A stretch of DNA of 64,000 nucleotides, from the NCBI RefSeq assembly GCF_008123515.1, contig NZ_VSSR01000021.1:372001-436000 (forward strand), read 5' to 3'. The DNA is from Bradyrhizobium cytisi. Its GTDB lineage: Bacteria; Pseudomonadota; Alphaproteobacteria; Rhizobiales; Xanthobacteraceae. The translations under genes were made by a program, and so were the position numbers. Under the pieces are notes generated by a model. That model did no database searches, had not been told where the DNA came from, and worked only from the letters and a program-made list of their open reading frames with translations. Positions 36,094 to 44,579 of this stretch are shown here, piece after piece. The stretch's first letter is position 1. Each line of letters begins with the position of its first letter.

Positions 36094-36129
36094 AATTAGC
36101 AATTACTAATGCATTAGTCAACGCTAATT
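36094..36129. promoter_or_regulatory. Nested double palindrome, ArsR operator
   Basis: The perfect 14-bp palindrome ACTAATGCATTAGT (36105-36118) sits exactly at the centre of a larger interrupted dyad, AATTAGC (36094-36100) and GCTAATT (36123-36129). Both share the centre at 36111.5. It lies 1 bp upstream of the arsR start codon, where binding would block transcription. Assignment to the ArsR protein is inferred from position. Confidence 0.75.
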
Positions 36130-36163
36130 CGTTTTCTATCCCGGATCCAAACCTCGATTGACT

Positions 36164-36183
36164 ATGACTGACTAGTCAGTCAT
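36164..36183. promoter_or_regulatory. Perfect 20-bp palindrome, TetR operator
   Basis: ATGACTGACTAGTCAGTCAT is an exact palindrome of 20 bp. It ends 9 bp before the TetR start codon at 36193. TetR-family dimers bind such sites; the TGACTGACTAGTCAGTCA core is typical of the regulator type controlling HlyD/ABC exporters. It probably controls the tetR-hlyD-ABC operon. Confidence 0.8.
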
Positions 36184-36192
36184 ATATGGAGG

Positions 36193-36861
36193 ATGACGAA
36201 TAGGTCTACCAAAGCAGCAAGTCGCAAACCCGAAGCTGACGGGGAAGCCCCTCCGGCATCGAACCGCGCCACACGCGCGGCGGAGCGGCGCGCGGCCATC
36301 GTCGAGGCGGCGATGGAGGAGTTCATCGTACGCGGGTTTGCCGCGACGCGGCTCGACGATATTGCCAAGCGCGCAGGCGTCGCGAAGGGCACGATTTACC
36401 TGCACTTCAAAGACAAGGAATCGATGTTCGAGGAGCTCGTGCGCACCGTGATCGTGCCGGTGGTGGCGCGGCTCAACGCACTGCCGCCGCCGACGGGCTC
36501 GGTGCGCGATCTGATCGAAACCTTTGCCGGCAACTTCCTCAAAGAGGTGATCGGTACACGGCGCGGCGATCTCGTCCGCCTGATCGTGGCCGAAGGGCCG
36601 CGCTTCCCTGCGGTGGCCGACTTCTACTACCGCGAGGTCGTCTCGCGCGGGATGGCCGGCATGCGGGCGCTGATCGAGCTTGGCATTGCCCGCGGCGAGA
36701 TCCGCGAAAGAGACCTCGCACACTATCCGCAGATCCTGGTCGCGCCGGCGATGATCGCAGTGATCTGGCAGAGCCTGTTTGCACGGCACGCGCCGCTCGA
36801 TGCGCAGGACATGCTGCGCGTTCATCTCGATTTGATTTTTGGCGAACGGAGGACGACATGA
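36193..36861 (+). CDS. TetR-family regulator of the exporter operon
   Basis: A 222-residue regulator. A basic N-terminal tail precedes the HTH (RAAIVEAAMEEFIVRGF, then LDDIAKRAGVAKGTIYLHFKDKESMF, residues ~32-80). A TetR_C-type ligand domain follows. The ATG at 36193 is directly adjacent to GGAGG (36188-36192), with no spacing, so translation may be leaderless or start inefficiently; no better start exists before the HTH. It overlaps the next gene by 4 bp (ATGA) and therefore is the first gene of the export operon. Confidence 0.9.
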   Translation: MTNRSTKAASRKPEADGEAPPASNRATRAAERRAAIVEAAMEEFIVRGFAATRLDDIAKRAGVAKGTIYLHFKDKESMFEELVRTVIVPVVARLNALPPPTGSVRDLIETFAGNFLKEVIGTRRGDLVRLIVAEGPRFPAVADFYYREVVSRGMAGMRALIELGIARGEIRERDLAHYPQILVAPAMIAVIWQSLFARHAPLDAQDMLRVHLDLIFGERRTT

Positions 36862-37646
36862 GGTCGTCGCAAAGAATTTTCAGATTTGCATTGGTCGCCG
36901 CGCTCGCCATCGGGCTTGCCGGCTGCAACGAGAAACGCGACCCCGGCTTTCAGGGCTGGGTCGAGGCCGACATGATCTTCGTCAGCCCCGACGAAGCGGG
37001 GCGGGTGACGAAGCTCGACGTCCGCGAGGGCGACGCGGTGAAGGTCGGCGACGCCCTTTATGACGTCGACGACGATCTCCAGCTTGCCGATCTCAACCAG
37101 ACCAAGGCGACGCTGGCCAATGCACAGCAGGTGTTTGATCGCGCGGATTCCCTGCGCAAGACCGGCTCCGGCACGCAAGCCGCGCTCGATTCCGCCGTCT
37201 CGGATCTGCGGGTCGCACAGGCGCGGGTAGTGACCTCGCAGACGCGGCTGGCGCGGCGCAAGGGCTTTGCGCCGGTCGCCGGCACCATCCAGCAGATCTA
37301 CTTTCGCGAGGGCGAGATGGTGGCGGCGCAGCGGCCGGTGCTGTCGATCATGCCGCCCGGCAACATGAAGCTGCGCTTCTTCGTGCCGGAGGCGGAATTG
37401 CCGAAGCTGTCGATCGGCGACGAGGTCCGCGTCGCCTGCGACAATTGCGCCGCCGATCTCACCGCAAAGATCTATTTCATCGCGACCTCGGCCGAATACA
37501 CTCCGCCCGTGATCTACAGCCTCGATGAGCGCAACAAGCTCGTCTATCTGATCCAGGCGCGGCCGTCGCGGCCGGATGCGTTGCGCGTCGGACAACCGAT
37601 CAACGTCTATCTCAATCCCAAAACGCCAGTGGCGGAAAAGCGATGA
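36858..37646 (+). CDS. HlyD-family periplasmic adaptor lipoprotein
   Basis: A 262-residue membrane-fusion protein. The N-terminus has a signal sequence ending in a lipobox (LAGC, Cys at ~23). The biotinyl-lipoyl halves are VSPDEAGRVTKLDVREGDAV and ARRKGFAPVAGTIQQIYFREGE, separated by a short coiled-coil hairpin (residues ~78-132). It should bridge the ABC permease to an outer-membrane channel, as in YbhG-type systems. Overlaps with both neighbours show a single translation unit. Confidence 0.9.
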   Translation: MRSSQRIFRFALVAALAIGLAGCNEKRDPGFQGWVEADMIFVSPDEAGRVTKLDVREGDAVKVGDALYDVDDDLQLADLNQTKATLANAQQVFDRADSLRKTGSGTQAALDSAVSDLRVAQARVVTSQTRLARRKGFAPVAGTIQQIYFREGEMVAAQRPVLSIMPPGNMKLRFFVPEAELPKLSIGDEVRVACDNCAADLTAKIYFIATSAEYTPPVIYSLDERNKLVYLIQARPSRPDALRVGQPINVYLNPKTPVAEKR

Positions 37647-38575
37647 ACGCCAGCAACGACATCGCGATCGACGTCAAGGGCCTGACCAAATCGTTCGGCG
37701 GCCGCGAGGTCGTGCACGATCTGTCGATGCAGGTGAAGCGCGGCTCGATCTACGGCTTTCTCGGGCCGAACGGTTCGGGCAAGACCACGACCATCCGCAT
37801 CCTCTGCGGCCTGCTCACGCCCGACAGCGGCGAGGGTACCTGTCTCGGCTACGACATCTTGCGCGATGCCGAAAAGATCAAGCGCCAGGTCGGCTACATG
37901 ACCCAGCGCTTCAGCCTGTACCAGGACCTGTCCGTGCGCGAGAATCTCGAATTCGTCGCGCGGATCTATGGCCTCGCCGACGCACGCGGTGCGGCACGTG
38001 ACATGATCAAGCGGCTCGGGCTCTCGGGCCGTGAGGAGCAACTGGCCGGCGAGCTCTCCGGCGGCTGGAAGCAGCGGCTGGCGTTGGGCGCCTGCACGCT
38101 GCCCAGCCCAAAGCTGTTGCTGCTGGATGAGCCGACGGCCGGCGTCGATCCCAAGGCGCGGCGCGATTTCTGGAACGAGATCCACGCGCTCGCAGCCGAT
38201 GGGCTCACCGTGCTGGTTTCGACCCATTACATGGACGAGGCCGAGCGCTGCCACGAGATCGCCTACATCGCCTACGGCCATTTGCTGACCCACGGCACGG
38301 TGGAGGAGGTGATCGCGGGATCTGCGCTGACGACCTACACCGTAACAGGCGAGGATTTGAACGGCCTCACGGCCGCGCTCACCGGCAAGCCCGGGGTAGA
38401 CATGGTGGCACCGTTCGGCACGTCGCTGCATGTTTCGGGGCGCGACGTTGCCGCGCTCGAAGCCAGCATCGCGCCGTGGCGCGACAAGAGCGGTCTGCAC
38501 TGGCACAAATCGGCGCCGTCACTGGAAGACGTGTTCATCGAGCTAATGGGCCGCTCCAAGGACAATTTCCAATGA
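37643..38575 (+). CDS. ABC-2 type exporter ATPase
   Basis: A 310-residue ATPase. Walker A is GPNGSGKTT, the Q-loop is GYMTQRFSLYQDL, the signature is ELSGGWKQRLALG (a variant of LSGGQ), Walker B is LLLLDEPTAGVDP, and the H-loop is VSTHYMDEA. The C-terminal ~75 residues are the extension usual for drug/antibiotic exporters of the YbhF/CcmA group. It is coupled to hlyD and the permease through ATGA overlaps at both ends. Confidence 0.94.
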   Translation: MNASNDIAIDVKGLTKSFGGREVVHDLSMQVKRGSIYGFLGPNGSGKTTTIRILCGLLTPDSGEGTCLGYDILRDAEKIKRQVGYMTQRFSLYQDLSVRENLEFVARIYGLADARGAARDMIKRLGLSGREEQLAGELSGGWKQRLALGACTLPSPKLLLLDEPTAGVDPKARRDFWNEIHALAADGLTVLVSTHYMDEAERCHEIAYIAYGHLLTHGTVEEVIAGSALTTYTVTGEDLNGLTAALTGKPGVDMVAPFGTSLHVSGRDVAALEASIAPWRDKSGLHWHKSAPSLEDVFIELMGRSKDNFQ

Positions 38576-39735
38576 GCACCATCGATCATCCGGCTCCCGC
38601 GCACGAGATCCGCGAGCGCTTCGGCTTCTGGAAGCGCTCCTATGCGATGCTGGTCAAGGAGTTCATCCAGCTCAGGCGCGACCGCGTCTCGTTCGCGATG
38701 ATCGTGATGCTGCCGGTGATGCAGCTTCTGCTGTTCGGCTATGCCATCAACACCACGCCGCACAATCTGCCGAGCGCGGTGCTGCTCCAGGAGGATTCCG
38801 ATCTTGCGCGCTCGGTCCTGAAGGCGCTGGAGAATACCGCCTATTACCGCTTCATCTACGAGGTGCATGACGTCGACGAATTCGACAATCTCCTCAAGTC
38901 CGGCAAGGTGCTGTTCGGCGTGGAGATCCCGCGCGGTTTCGAGCGCGCGGTGCGGCGCGGCGACAAGCCGGCGCTGCTGGTTGCGGCCGATGCCACCGAT
39001 CCGGTTGCGGCGAGCGCCGCACTCGGCTCGCTCGGCATGATCGTGCAGACCGCGCTGGCGCACGATCTCTATATCGGCAATCCCCCGGAAATGCCGTTCG
39101 AGATCCGCGCGCACGCCCGCTACAATCCGGCTGCGAACTCCAGCCTCAACATCGTGCCGGGCCTGGTCGGCACCATCCTCACCATGACCATGCTGATCTT
39201 CACCGCGCTCTCGGTGACGCGAGAGGTCGAGCGCGGCACCATGGAGAGCCTCTTGTCGATGCCGATCAAGCCGGTCGAGGTGATGTTCGGCAAGATCATC
39301 CCTTACGTGCTGGTCGGTTTCGTCCAGGCCTTCCTGATCATCGGCATCGGCGTGTTCCTGTTCGGCGTGCCCGTGCTCGGCAATCTGTTCCTGCTGGCGC
39401 TGCTGTCGACGCTGTTCATCACCACCAATCTGTCGATCGGCTACACGATCTCGACGCTGGTGCAGAACCAGCTCCAGGCCATGCAGATGTCGATGATGTT
39501 CTTCCTGCCGAGCATCCTGCTGTCCGGTTTCATGTTCCCGTTCGCGGGCATGCCGAATTGGGCGCAATATGTCGGCGAATGCCTGCCGCTGACGCATTAC
39601 TTGCGTATCGTTCGCGCCATCATGCTGAAGGGCGCGTCTATGCCAAATCTGCGCTTCGATGCGGCCGCGCTCGTCATCCTGATGCTGGTTGCCATGACTA
39701 TCGCCGTGACGCGCTTCCGCCGCACGCTGGATTGA
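38572..39735 (+). CDS. ABC-2 type exporter permease
   Basis: A 387-residue permease of the YhiN/YbhS/YbhR type. It has one N-terminal membrane segment (about 42-60), a large periplasmic domain (about 65-190) and five C-terminal membrane segments. The conserved ABC-2 signature is near SVTREVERGTMESLLSMPIK, and LPSILLSGFMFPFAGMP follows. Only one permease gene is present, so it probably works as a homodimer. The ATG at 38572 overlaps the ATPase stop. Confidence 0.92.
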   Translation: MSTIDHPAPAHEIRERFGFWKRSYAMLVKEFIQLRRDRVSFAMIVMLPVMQLLLFGYAINTTPHNLPSAVLLQEDSDLARSVLKALENTAYYRFIYEVHDVDEFDNLLKSGKVLFGVEIPRGFERAVRRGDKPALLVAADATDPVAASAALGSLGMIVQTALAHDLYIGNPPEMPFEIRAHARYNPAANSSLNIVPGLVGTILTMTMLIFTALSVTREVERGTMESLLSMPIKPVEVMFGKIIPYVLVGFVQAFLIIGIGVFLFGVPVLGNLFLLALLSTLFITTNLSIGYTISTLVQNQLQAMQMSMMFFLPSILLSGFMFPFAGMPNWAQYVGECLPLTHYLRIVRAIMLKGASMPNLRFDAAALVILMLVAMTIAVTRFRRTLD

Positions 39736-39765
39736 GGCAGACTGCCCCGGAATCGAGGGGGTGGA

Positions 39766-41073
39766 ATGGTCAGCTTGGTCAGCGGGGAAGCCCGGCAGAA
39801 AGCCCTCTTGTCGGAGGCGTTCGAGCGCGAGCTGACGCGCGAGGTGCTGCGCACCGAGCTGTTGCGGGTGAAGGCGCTGATCGCCACCGGCTTGGCCATG
39901 ATGGTCTTGCTCACGGCAACTTTCGTGATCGACCCTGCCATCGTGAACCGGATCTGGCGCGGGACGGAGGGCATATTCCGCGAATACGTGCTTTTGGTGG
40001 GCTTTCTGCTGTTCGAGGTCTGGGTCCACGGCCAGATCAGGCGAAACCTCAAGCTCGACCGCGACCTGCCGGTGATCAGGCGCTATATCGGTGCAACAAT
40101 CGAAACGTCGCTGCCGACGCTCATTCTGATCCTCCAGATCCGCAGCATGGGTGCAAGCCAGGCACTCGGCTTCGTGTTGCCGTTGGCCTATTTCATCTTC
40201 GTCATTCTTTCGACCCTGCGGCTCGATTTCTGGCTGTCCACCTTCACGGGATTTGTCGCCGCAGCCGGGCTGCTGGCCGTCGCGCTGTATTACAATTCAG
40301 CCAGCGACGCCGGCGAACCGCTGATCTATTTCCACGCCGTGCGTAGCCTTGTGATCCTGGTCTGCGGCGTGCTGGCGGGCTCCGTCGGCGCACAGTTGCG
40401 GCGGCAGTTTGCCGCGAGCATCGCGGCGGCCACCGCGCGCGACCGGGTCACCAATCTGTTCGGCCAGCACGTCTCGCCGCAGGTGGTCGAGCGGCTGATG
40501 GCGGAAGGCACCAGCGCTGCGGGCGATCTTCGCCGTGTCGCCGTGATGTTCGTCGATTTCCGCGGCTTTACCGCCGGCGCGCAGTCGCGCACGCCGCAGG
40601 AGGTCGTCGACCGGCTCGACGGCGCTTTCGCGGTGCTGGTCGATGTTCTCGACCGCCACGGCGGCATCGTGAACAAGTTTCTCGGCGACGGCTTTCTCGC
40701 TCTGTTCGGCGCGCCGCTGGAGGCGTCCGATGCAGCGCATCGTGCGGTCGCCGCAGGCCGCGAGATGCTGACCGCGATGGACCACATCAATGCGCAGACG
40801 AACTGGCTGCTGCGTATCGGCATCGGCATCCATTTCGGCGAGGTCGTCGCCGGCAATATCGGCTCGCCCCGGCGCAAGGAATACACCGTGATCGGCGACA
40901 CCGTAAACTTCGCCTCGCGGCTGGAGGCGCTCAACAAGGAGTTCGGCTCGCAGCTCCTGATCTCCGCGTCCGTGCGCGAGGCGCTGGGCGACGACGGCGA
41001 GGATGCGGTCGCGCTCGGCGAGGTCATGGTGCGCGGTTACGAGCAGCCGGTCGCGGTGTTTCAACTGGGGTGA
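39766..41073 (+). CDS. Membrane-bound class III adenylate/guanylate cyclase
   Basis: A 435-residue protein. Six membrane segments are predicted between about 38 and 215. The class III catalytic domain covers about 245-432, with metal Asp in AVMFVDFRGFTAGAQ, the second Asp in KFLGDGFLALFGAP, and GDTVNFASRLEAL. The substrate-selecting region (KEYTVIGDTVN) has Lys and Asp/Thr compatible with ATP. A single catalytic domain must dimerise. It probably makes cAMP in response to an unknown membrane signal. Confidence 0.9.
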   Translation: MVSLVSGEARQKALLSEAFERELTREVLRTELLRVKALIATGLAMMVLLTATFVIDPAIVNRIWRGTEGIFREYVLLVGFLLFEVWVHGQIRRNLKLDRDLPVIRRYIGATIETSLPTLILILQIRSMGASQALGFVLPLAYFIFVILSTLRLDFWLSTFTGFVAAAGLLAVALYYNSASDAGEPLIYFHAVRSLVILVCGVLAGSVGAQLRRQFAASIAAATARDRVTNLFGQHVSPQVVERLMAEGTSAAGDLRRVAVMFVDFRGFTAGAQSRTPQEVVDRLDGAFAVLVDVLDRHGGIVNKFLGDGFLALFGAPLEASDAAHRAVAAGREMLTAMDHINAQTNWLLRIGIGIHFGEVVAGNIGSPRRKEYTVIGDTVNFASRLEALNKEFGSQLLISASVREALGDDGEDAVALGEVMVRGYEQPVAVFQLG

Positions 41074-41189
41074 GGGGCGCTGCTCGCGTTTCTTTGAACG
41101 TGCGGCTGAAATATTTCACGTGGCATTCCGCTCTTGCACTCAGGACGTCGAAAACCTGTCGATGTCCGTTTGTCACGCGGAGGAAATCC

Positions 41190-41390
41190 ATGACTCGACT
41201 GACCTTCGTCTCAGCCGCCCTGATCGCCGCTTCCGTCTATCAAACCCAGGCCGCAGCCGCCCGCGATGTCGCGCCCGTGCGGCGTGCGTCAACCCACGCA
41301 ACGGCGGATTGCGTCAGGGCTCCCGCAGTGGGCGCCTATGCCACGGCGCCCTACAAGGAGCCGCCCTGCATGCCCAAGACCACGAACTGA
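41190..41390 (+). CDS. Small secreted protein
   Basis: A 66-residue protein with a signal peptide (MTRLTFVSAALIAASVYQTQ, cleavage near AAA-ARD). The mature part is ~45 residues with two Cys that could form one disulfide. The start at 41190 has GCGGAGGAAATCC upstream. A strong hairpin at 41403 follows. The family is not recognised. Confidence 0.7.
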   Translation: MTRLTFVSAALIAASVYQTQAAAARDVAPVRRASTHATADCVRAPAVGAYATAPYKEPPCMPKTTN

Positions 41391-41402
41391 CGATCGACAC
41401 AG

Positions 41403-41440
41403 GCGAGGCCGGGTTGGCGAAGTCCGCAACCCGGCCTCGC
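41403..41440 (+). terminator. Terminator-like hairpin
   Basis: A perfect 13-bp stem, GCGAGGCCGGGTT (41403-41415) with AACCCGGCCTCGC (41428-41440), has a 12-nt loop. It follows the small secreted gene by 12 bp and precedes the gntR promoter. No U-run follows, so it may act with Rho or as a transcript-end stabiliser. Confidence 0.65.
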
Positions 41441-41501
41441 GCTCGTTCCGCGAGGACTCCGGCCTTGCGGTATCAAGGTAGCGCTTGACTCCACTTTCAT
41501 C

Positions 41502-41519
41502 TAGTCATCTATATGACTA
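41502..41519. promoter_or_regulatory. GntR-type operator
   Basis: The inverted repeat TAGTCAT-CTAT-ATGACTA ends one base before the GntR start codon at 41521. Its position and symmetry suit autorepression by the GntR dimer. If the site is the operator, the mRNA would begin at or inside it, which fits a leaderless or very short leader transcript. Confidence 0.65.
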
Positions 41520-41520
41520 T

Positions 41521-42252
41521 ATGAATTCAGTCCCGCGCGACGACCGCCTGCCACGCTACCAGCGCCTGCGCGACGACCTCGCGGCGCGGATCAACCGCAA
41601 TGAATGGCGGCCGGGCGAGCCGATTCCGTCGGAGGCCGAGCTTGGCGCCCATTACGGCGTCGCCATCGGCACCGTGCGCAAGGCGATCGACCAGCTTGTT
41701 GCCGATGCGGTGCTGGAGCGGCAGCAGGGCCGCGGCACCTTCGTGCGCCGCGCGCGTTTCAACTCCTCGTTGTTCCGTTTCTTCCGCTTCCAGTCCGAAA
41801 GCGGCGAGCGGCGCGTGCCGAAGAGCCGCATCATCCGGCGCAAAAGCGTAGCGGCGACATCCGCTGTGGCATCGGCTTTGCGTATTCCGGTCGGCGAAGC
41901 CGTGATCAGCCTGTCGCGCCTACGGCTGATCGACGACGTGCCGCTGCTCGCCGAAGAAATCTGGCTCCAGCAATCGCGCTTCGCAAAAATCCTCGAGATC
42001 GACACGGCCGAGTTCGGTGACTTGCTGTATCCGCTCTACGAGGAGCGCTGCGGCGAGGTCGTGGTCTCCGCCGAGGAAATCCTGACGGTCGAGGCCGCCA
42101 ACGAGATGCAGGCGCGATTGTTGCGGCTCGAGGCCCACGCGCCGCTGATCGTGATCGAGCGCCTCGCGCTCGATCTGGAGCGGCGGCCGATCGAATGGCG
42201 CCGCTCGCGCGGGCCCGCGGATCGCTTCCGCTACCACGCCGAGATCCGGTGA
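41521..42252 (+). CDS. GntR-family (HutC-type) transcriptional regulator
   Basis: A 243-residue regulator. The winged helix is LPRYQRLRDDLAARINR, then PSEAELGAHYGVAIGTVRKAI and QQGRGTFVRR. The C-terminal UTRA effector domain (about 95-235) contains IPVGEAVISLSRLRLIDDVP and an EEILTVEAANEMQARLL stretch. The ATG at 41521 lies directly behind the operator and lacks a Shine-Dalgarno. An alternative TTG at 41485 has AAGG upstream and would add 12 residues. It sits upstream of an MFS-amidohydrolase pair and may regulate them. Confidence 0.9.
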   Translation: MNSVPRDDRLPRYQRLRDDLAARINRNEWRPGEPIPSEAELGAHYGVAIGTVRKAIDQLVADAVLERQQGRGTFVRRARFNSSLFRFFRFQSESGERRVPKSRIIRRKSVAATSAVASALRIPVGEAVISLSRLRLIDDVPLLAEEIWLQQSRFAKILEIDTAEFGDLLYPLYEERCGEVVVSAEEILTVEAANEMQARLLRLEAHAPLIVIERLALDLERRPIEWRRSRGPADRFRYHAEIR

Positions 42253-42299
42253 CAACGACTTTCAACGACACCAAGCAATAAACGATTACGGGGGAAACA

Positions 42300-43544
42300 A
42301 TGTCAAACTGGTACAGCGAATGCTCGCCGCTCGAGAAGCGGACCTTTTGGGCAAGCTTTGGCGGCTGGGCGCTGGATGCGCTCGATGTCCAGATGTTCGG
42401 CCTTGCCATCCCCGCGCTGATCGCGGCTTTCGGCATCAGCAAGGCCGATGCCGGCCTGCTCGGTTCGGTCACGCTGTTCTTCGGCGCATTCGGCGGCTGG
42501 CTCGGTGGCGCGCTCGGCGATCGCTACGGCCGCGTCAAGGCGCTCCAGATCACGGTCGCGACTTTCGCGCTCGCGACCTTCGCCTGCGCATTCGCGATGA
42601 GCTACACCCAGCTTCTGATCCTCAAGGCCGTCCAGGGCCTCGGCTTCGGCGCCGAATGGGCCGTCGGCGCGGTGTTGATGGCCGAAATCATTCGTCCCGA
42701 GCATCGTGGCAAGGCGCTCGGCTCGGTGCAGAGCGCCTGGGCGATCGGATGGGGCGCGGCGGTGCTGTTGTCGGCGCTGGTCTTCACCTGCGCGCCGGCG
42801 GACATCGCCTGGCGCATCCTGTTTGCGATCGGTTTGTTGCCGGCGCTCCTCATCATCTTCATCCGCCGCGGGCTGAAGGAGCCGCCGCGCGCTGTTGCAA
42901 GGGACGCAGAAACACGGTTCCTCGCCACGCTCGCCGGCATCTTCCACCGCGACGTGCTGCGCTCGACCCTGGTCGGCGGCCTGTTCGGCATCGGCGCCCA
43001 TGGTGGCTATGCCGCGCTGACGACGTTCCTGCCGACTTACCTGCGCGAGGTGCGCCACCTGTCGGTGCTCGGCTCCAGCTTCTATCTCGCCGTCATCATC
43101 GTCGCCTTCTTCTGCGGCTGCGTCGCCAGCGGGATCATCAGCGACCGGATCGGCCGCAGGGCCAATGTCGCGTTCTTTGCCAGCGCCTGCATCGCCACCG
43201 TGCTGGTCTACATCTTTGCGCCACTGACCAATGGCGAGATGCTGGTGCTCGGCTTTCCGCTCGGCTTCTTCTCGGCCGGTATTCCCGCCAGCATGGCGGC
43301 GCTGTTCAGCGAGCTCTATCCGGCAGGCGTGCGCGGCACCGGCGTCGGCTTCTGCTACAATTTCGGCCGCGTCGTCTCCGCCGCGTTTCCTTTCCTGGTC
43401 GGCTTCCTCAGTGATCGCATCGGTCTCGGGCCCGCGATCGGCATCGACGCGGCGTTTGCTTATGCATTGGTGCTGATCGCGGTGCTGCTCCTGCCCGAGA
43501 CCCGCGGCAAGGTGTTCGAGCAGGCCGCGCCGGCGCGCGTCTGA
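42300..43544 (+). CDS. MFS transporter (aromatic acid/H+ symporter-like)
   Basis: A 414-residue inner-membrane carrier with 12 predicted membrane segments. Loop 2-3 has GGALGDRYGRVKALQI, the MFS motif; the first segment has DALDVQMFGLAIPALIAAFG with the Asp typical of AAHS carriers. The repeated motif in loop 8-9 is SGIISDRIGRRANVAFF. It probably imports a small organic acid. It is 47 bp after gntR and 21 bp before the amidohydrolase gene. Confidence 0.9.
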   Translation: MSNWYSECSPLEKRTFWASFGGWALDALDVQMFGLAIPALIAAFGISKADAGLLGSVTLFFGAFGGWLGGALGDRYGRVKALQITVATFALATFACAFAMSYTQLLILKAVQGLGFGAEWAVGAVLMAEIIRPEHRGKALGSVQSAWAIGWGAAVLLSALVFTCAPADIAWRILFAIGLLPALLIIFIRRGLKEPPRAVARDAETRFLATLAGIFHRDVLRSTLVGGLFGIGAHGGYAALTTFLPTYLREVRHLSVLGSSFYLAVIIVAFFCGCVASGIISDRIGRRANVAFFASACIATVLVYIFAPLTNGEMLVLGFPLGFFSAGIPASMAALFSELYPAGVRGTGVGFCYNFGRVVSAAFPFLVGFLSDRIGLGPAIGIDAAFAYALVLIAVLLLPETRGKVFEQAAPARV

Positions 43545-43565
43545 CAGGAATGGGGAGGAACGACC

Positions 43566-44459
43566 ATGACATTGCCCCAGGGCGGCCTGACGCGCCGCCA
43601 GTTTGGTGCGGGCCTCGCGTCGCTCGCCATAACGGTCGCGACCACAGCCAGGAGTGAGGCGGCCTTGCCTGTTATCGACACCCACGCCCATGTGTTCCAT
43701 CGCGAGCTTAAGCTCGCGCCGGGCCGGCGTTATGCGCCGGATTACGACGCGCCGCTGTCGCTTTATCTCGAGCAGCTCGACCACAACGGCATCACCAATG
43801 GTGTGCTGGTGCAGCCGAGCTTTCTCGGCACCGACAATTCTTATCTCGTCGACTGCCTGAAGCAGACCAACGGCCGCCTGCGCGGCATTGCCGTCGTCGA
43901 TCCCAAGGTCTCTGCAGACGAGCTGCGCGAACTCGATCGCGCCGGCATCGTCGGCATTCGCCTCAATCTCGTCGGCCAGCCCTTGCCCGATCTCGCCGCG
44001 AGCGAATGGAAGGGGTTGCTCGCGAAGGTGAAATCGATGGGCTGGCAGGTCGAGATCCAGCGCAACGCCTCCGATCTCGCCGTGCTTGCGCCGCAGCTGC
44101 TCGACCGCGGCGTCACTGTCGTGCTCGATCACTACGCGCTGCCCGATCCGAAGCTCGGTGTCGCCGATTCCGGCTTTCAATCCGTACTGAAGTTAGGGGC
44201 GGCGAAGAACGTCTGGATCAAGATCTCCGCGCCTTATCGCAACGGTGCTGCGGGCGAGAGTTTTGCGAAGGAGGCCTATCCGCTGCTGCGCGGTGCCTAC
44301 GGCCTCGATCGCCTGCTGTGGGGCAGCGACTGGCCGCACACGCAGTTCGAGGCGACGCAGAGCTACGCGAAGAACCGGCAATTCCTCGACACACTGATCG
44401 TCGACAAGAGCGAGCGCGCGCAAGTTCTGGCATCACCGCGACCTCTCTTTCGCTTCTGA
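43566..44459 (+). CDS. Tat-exported amidohydrolase (metal-dependent TIM-barrel)
   Basis: A 297-residue amidohydrolase-2 family protein. The N-terminus has a Tat signal (LTRRQFGAGLASLAITVATT). The metal ligands are in PVIDTHAHVFH (HxH) and WGSDWPHTQFE (the catalytic Asp). The middle has HNGITNGVLVQPSFLGTDNS, close to the lactonase/decarboxylase branch of the superfamily (LigI, ACMSD-like). It should act in the periplasm. Linkage to the MFS carrier suggests outside hydrolysis followed by uptake. The substrate is unknown. Confidence 0.88.
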   Translation: MTLPQGGLTRRQFGAGLASLAITVATTARSEAALPVIDTHAHVFHRELKLAPGRRYAPDYDAPLSLYLEQLDHNGITNGVLVQPSFLGTDNSYLVDCLKQTNGRLRGIAVVDPKVSADELRELDRAGIVGIRLNLVGQPLPDLAASEWKGLLAKVKSMGWQVEIQRNASDLAVLAPQLLDRGVTVVLDHYALPDPKLGVADSGFQSVLKLGAAKNVWIKISAPYRNGAAGESFAKEAYPLLRGAYGLDRLLWGSDWPHTQFEATQSYAKNRQFLDTLIVDKSERAQVLASPRPLFRF

Positions 44460-44579
44460 TCTCTCATCCGCGATTGCTCCGATTGCACCGAATTTTGGGG
44501 CATGACGGGCGATGTTGAGGGCTTGTAGAGTGCTGCGCGAGGCGGCCGGAGGCGGCCGCCATTTGCGTGAGGATTTTGC

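Noticed and set aside
42303..44180. A 625-residue minus-strand open frame opposite the MFS and amidohydrolase genes
   Set aside because: Composition (Arg, Gln, His, Glu rich) and lack of any domain show a shadow frame.
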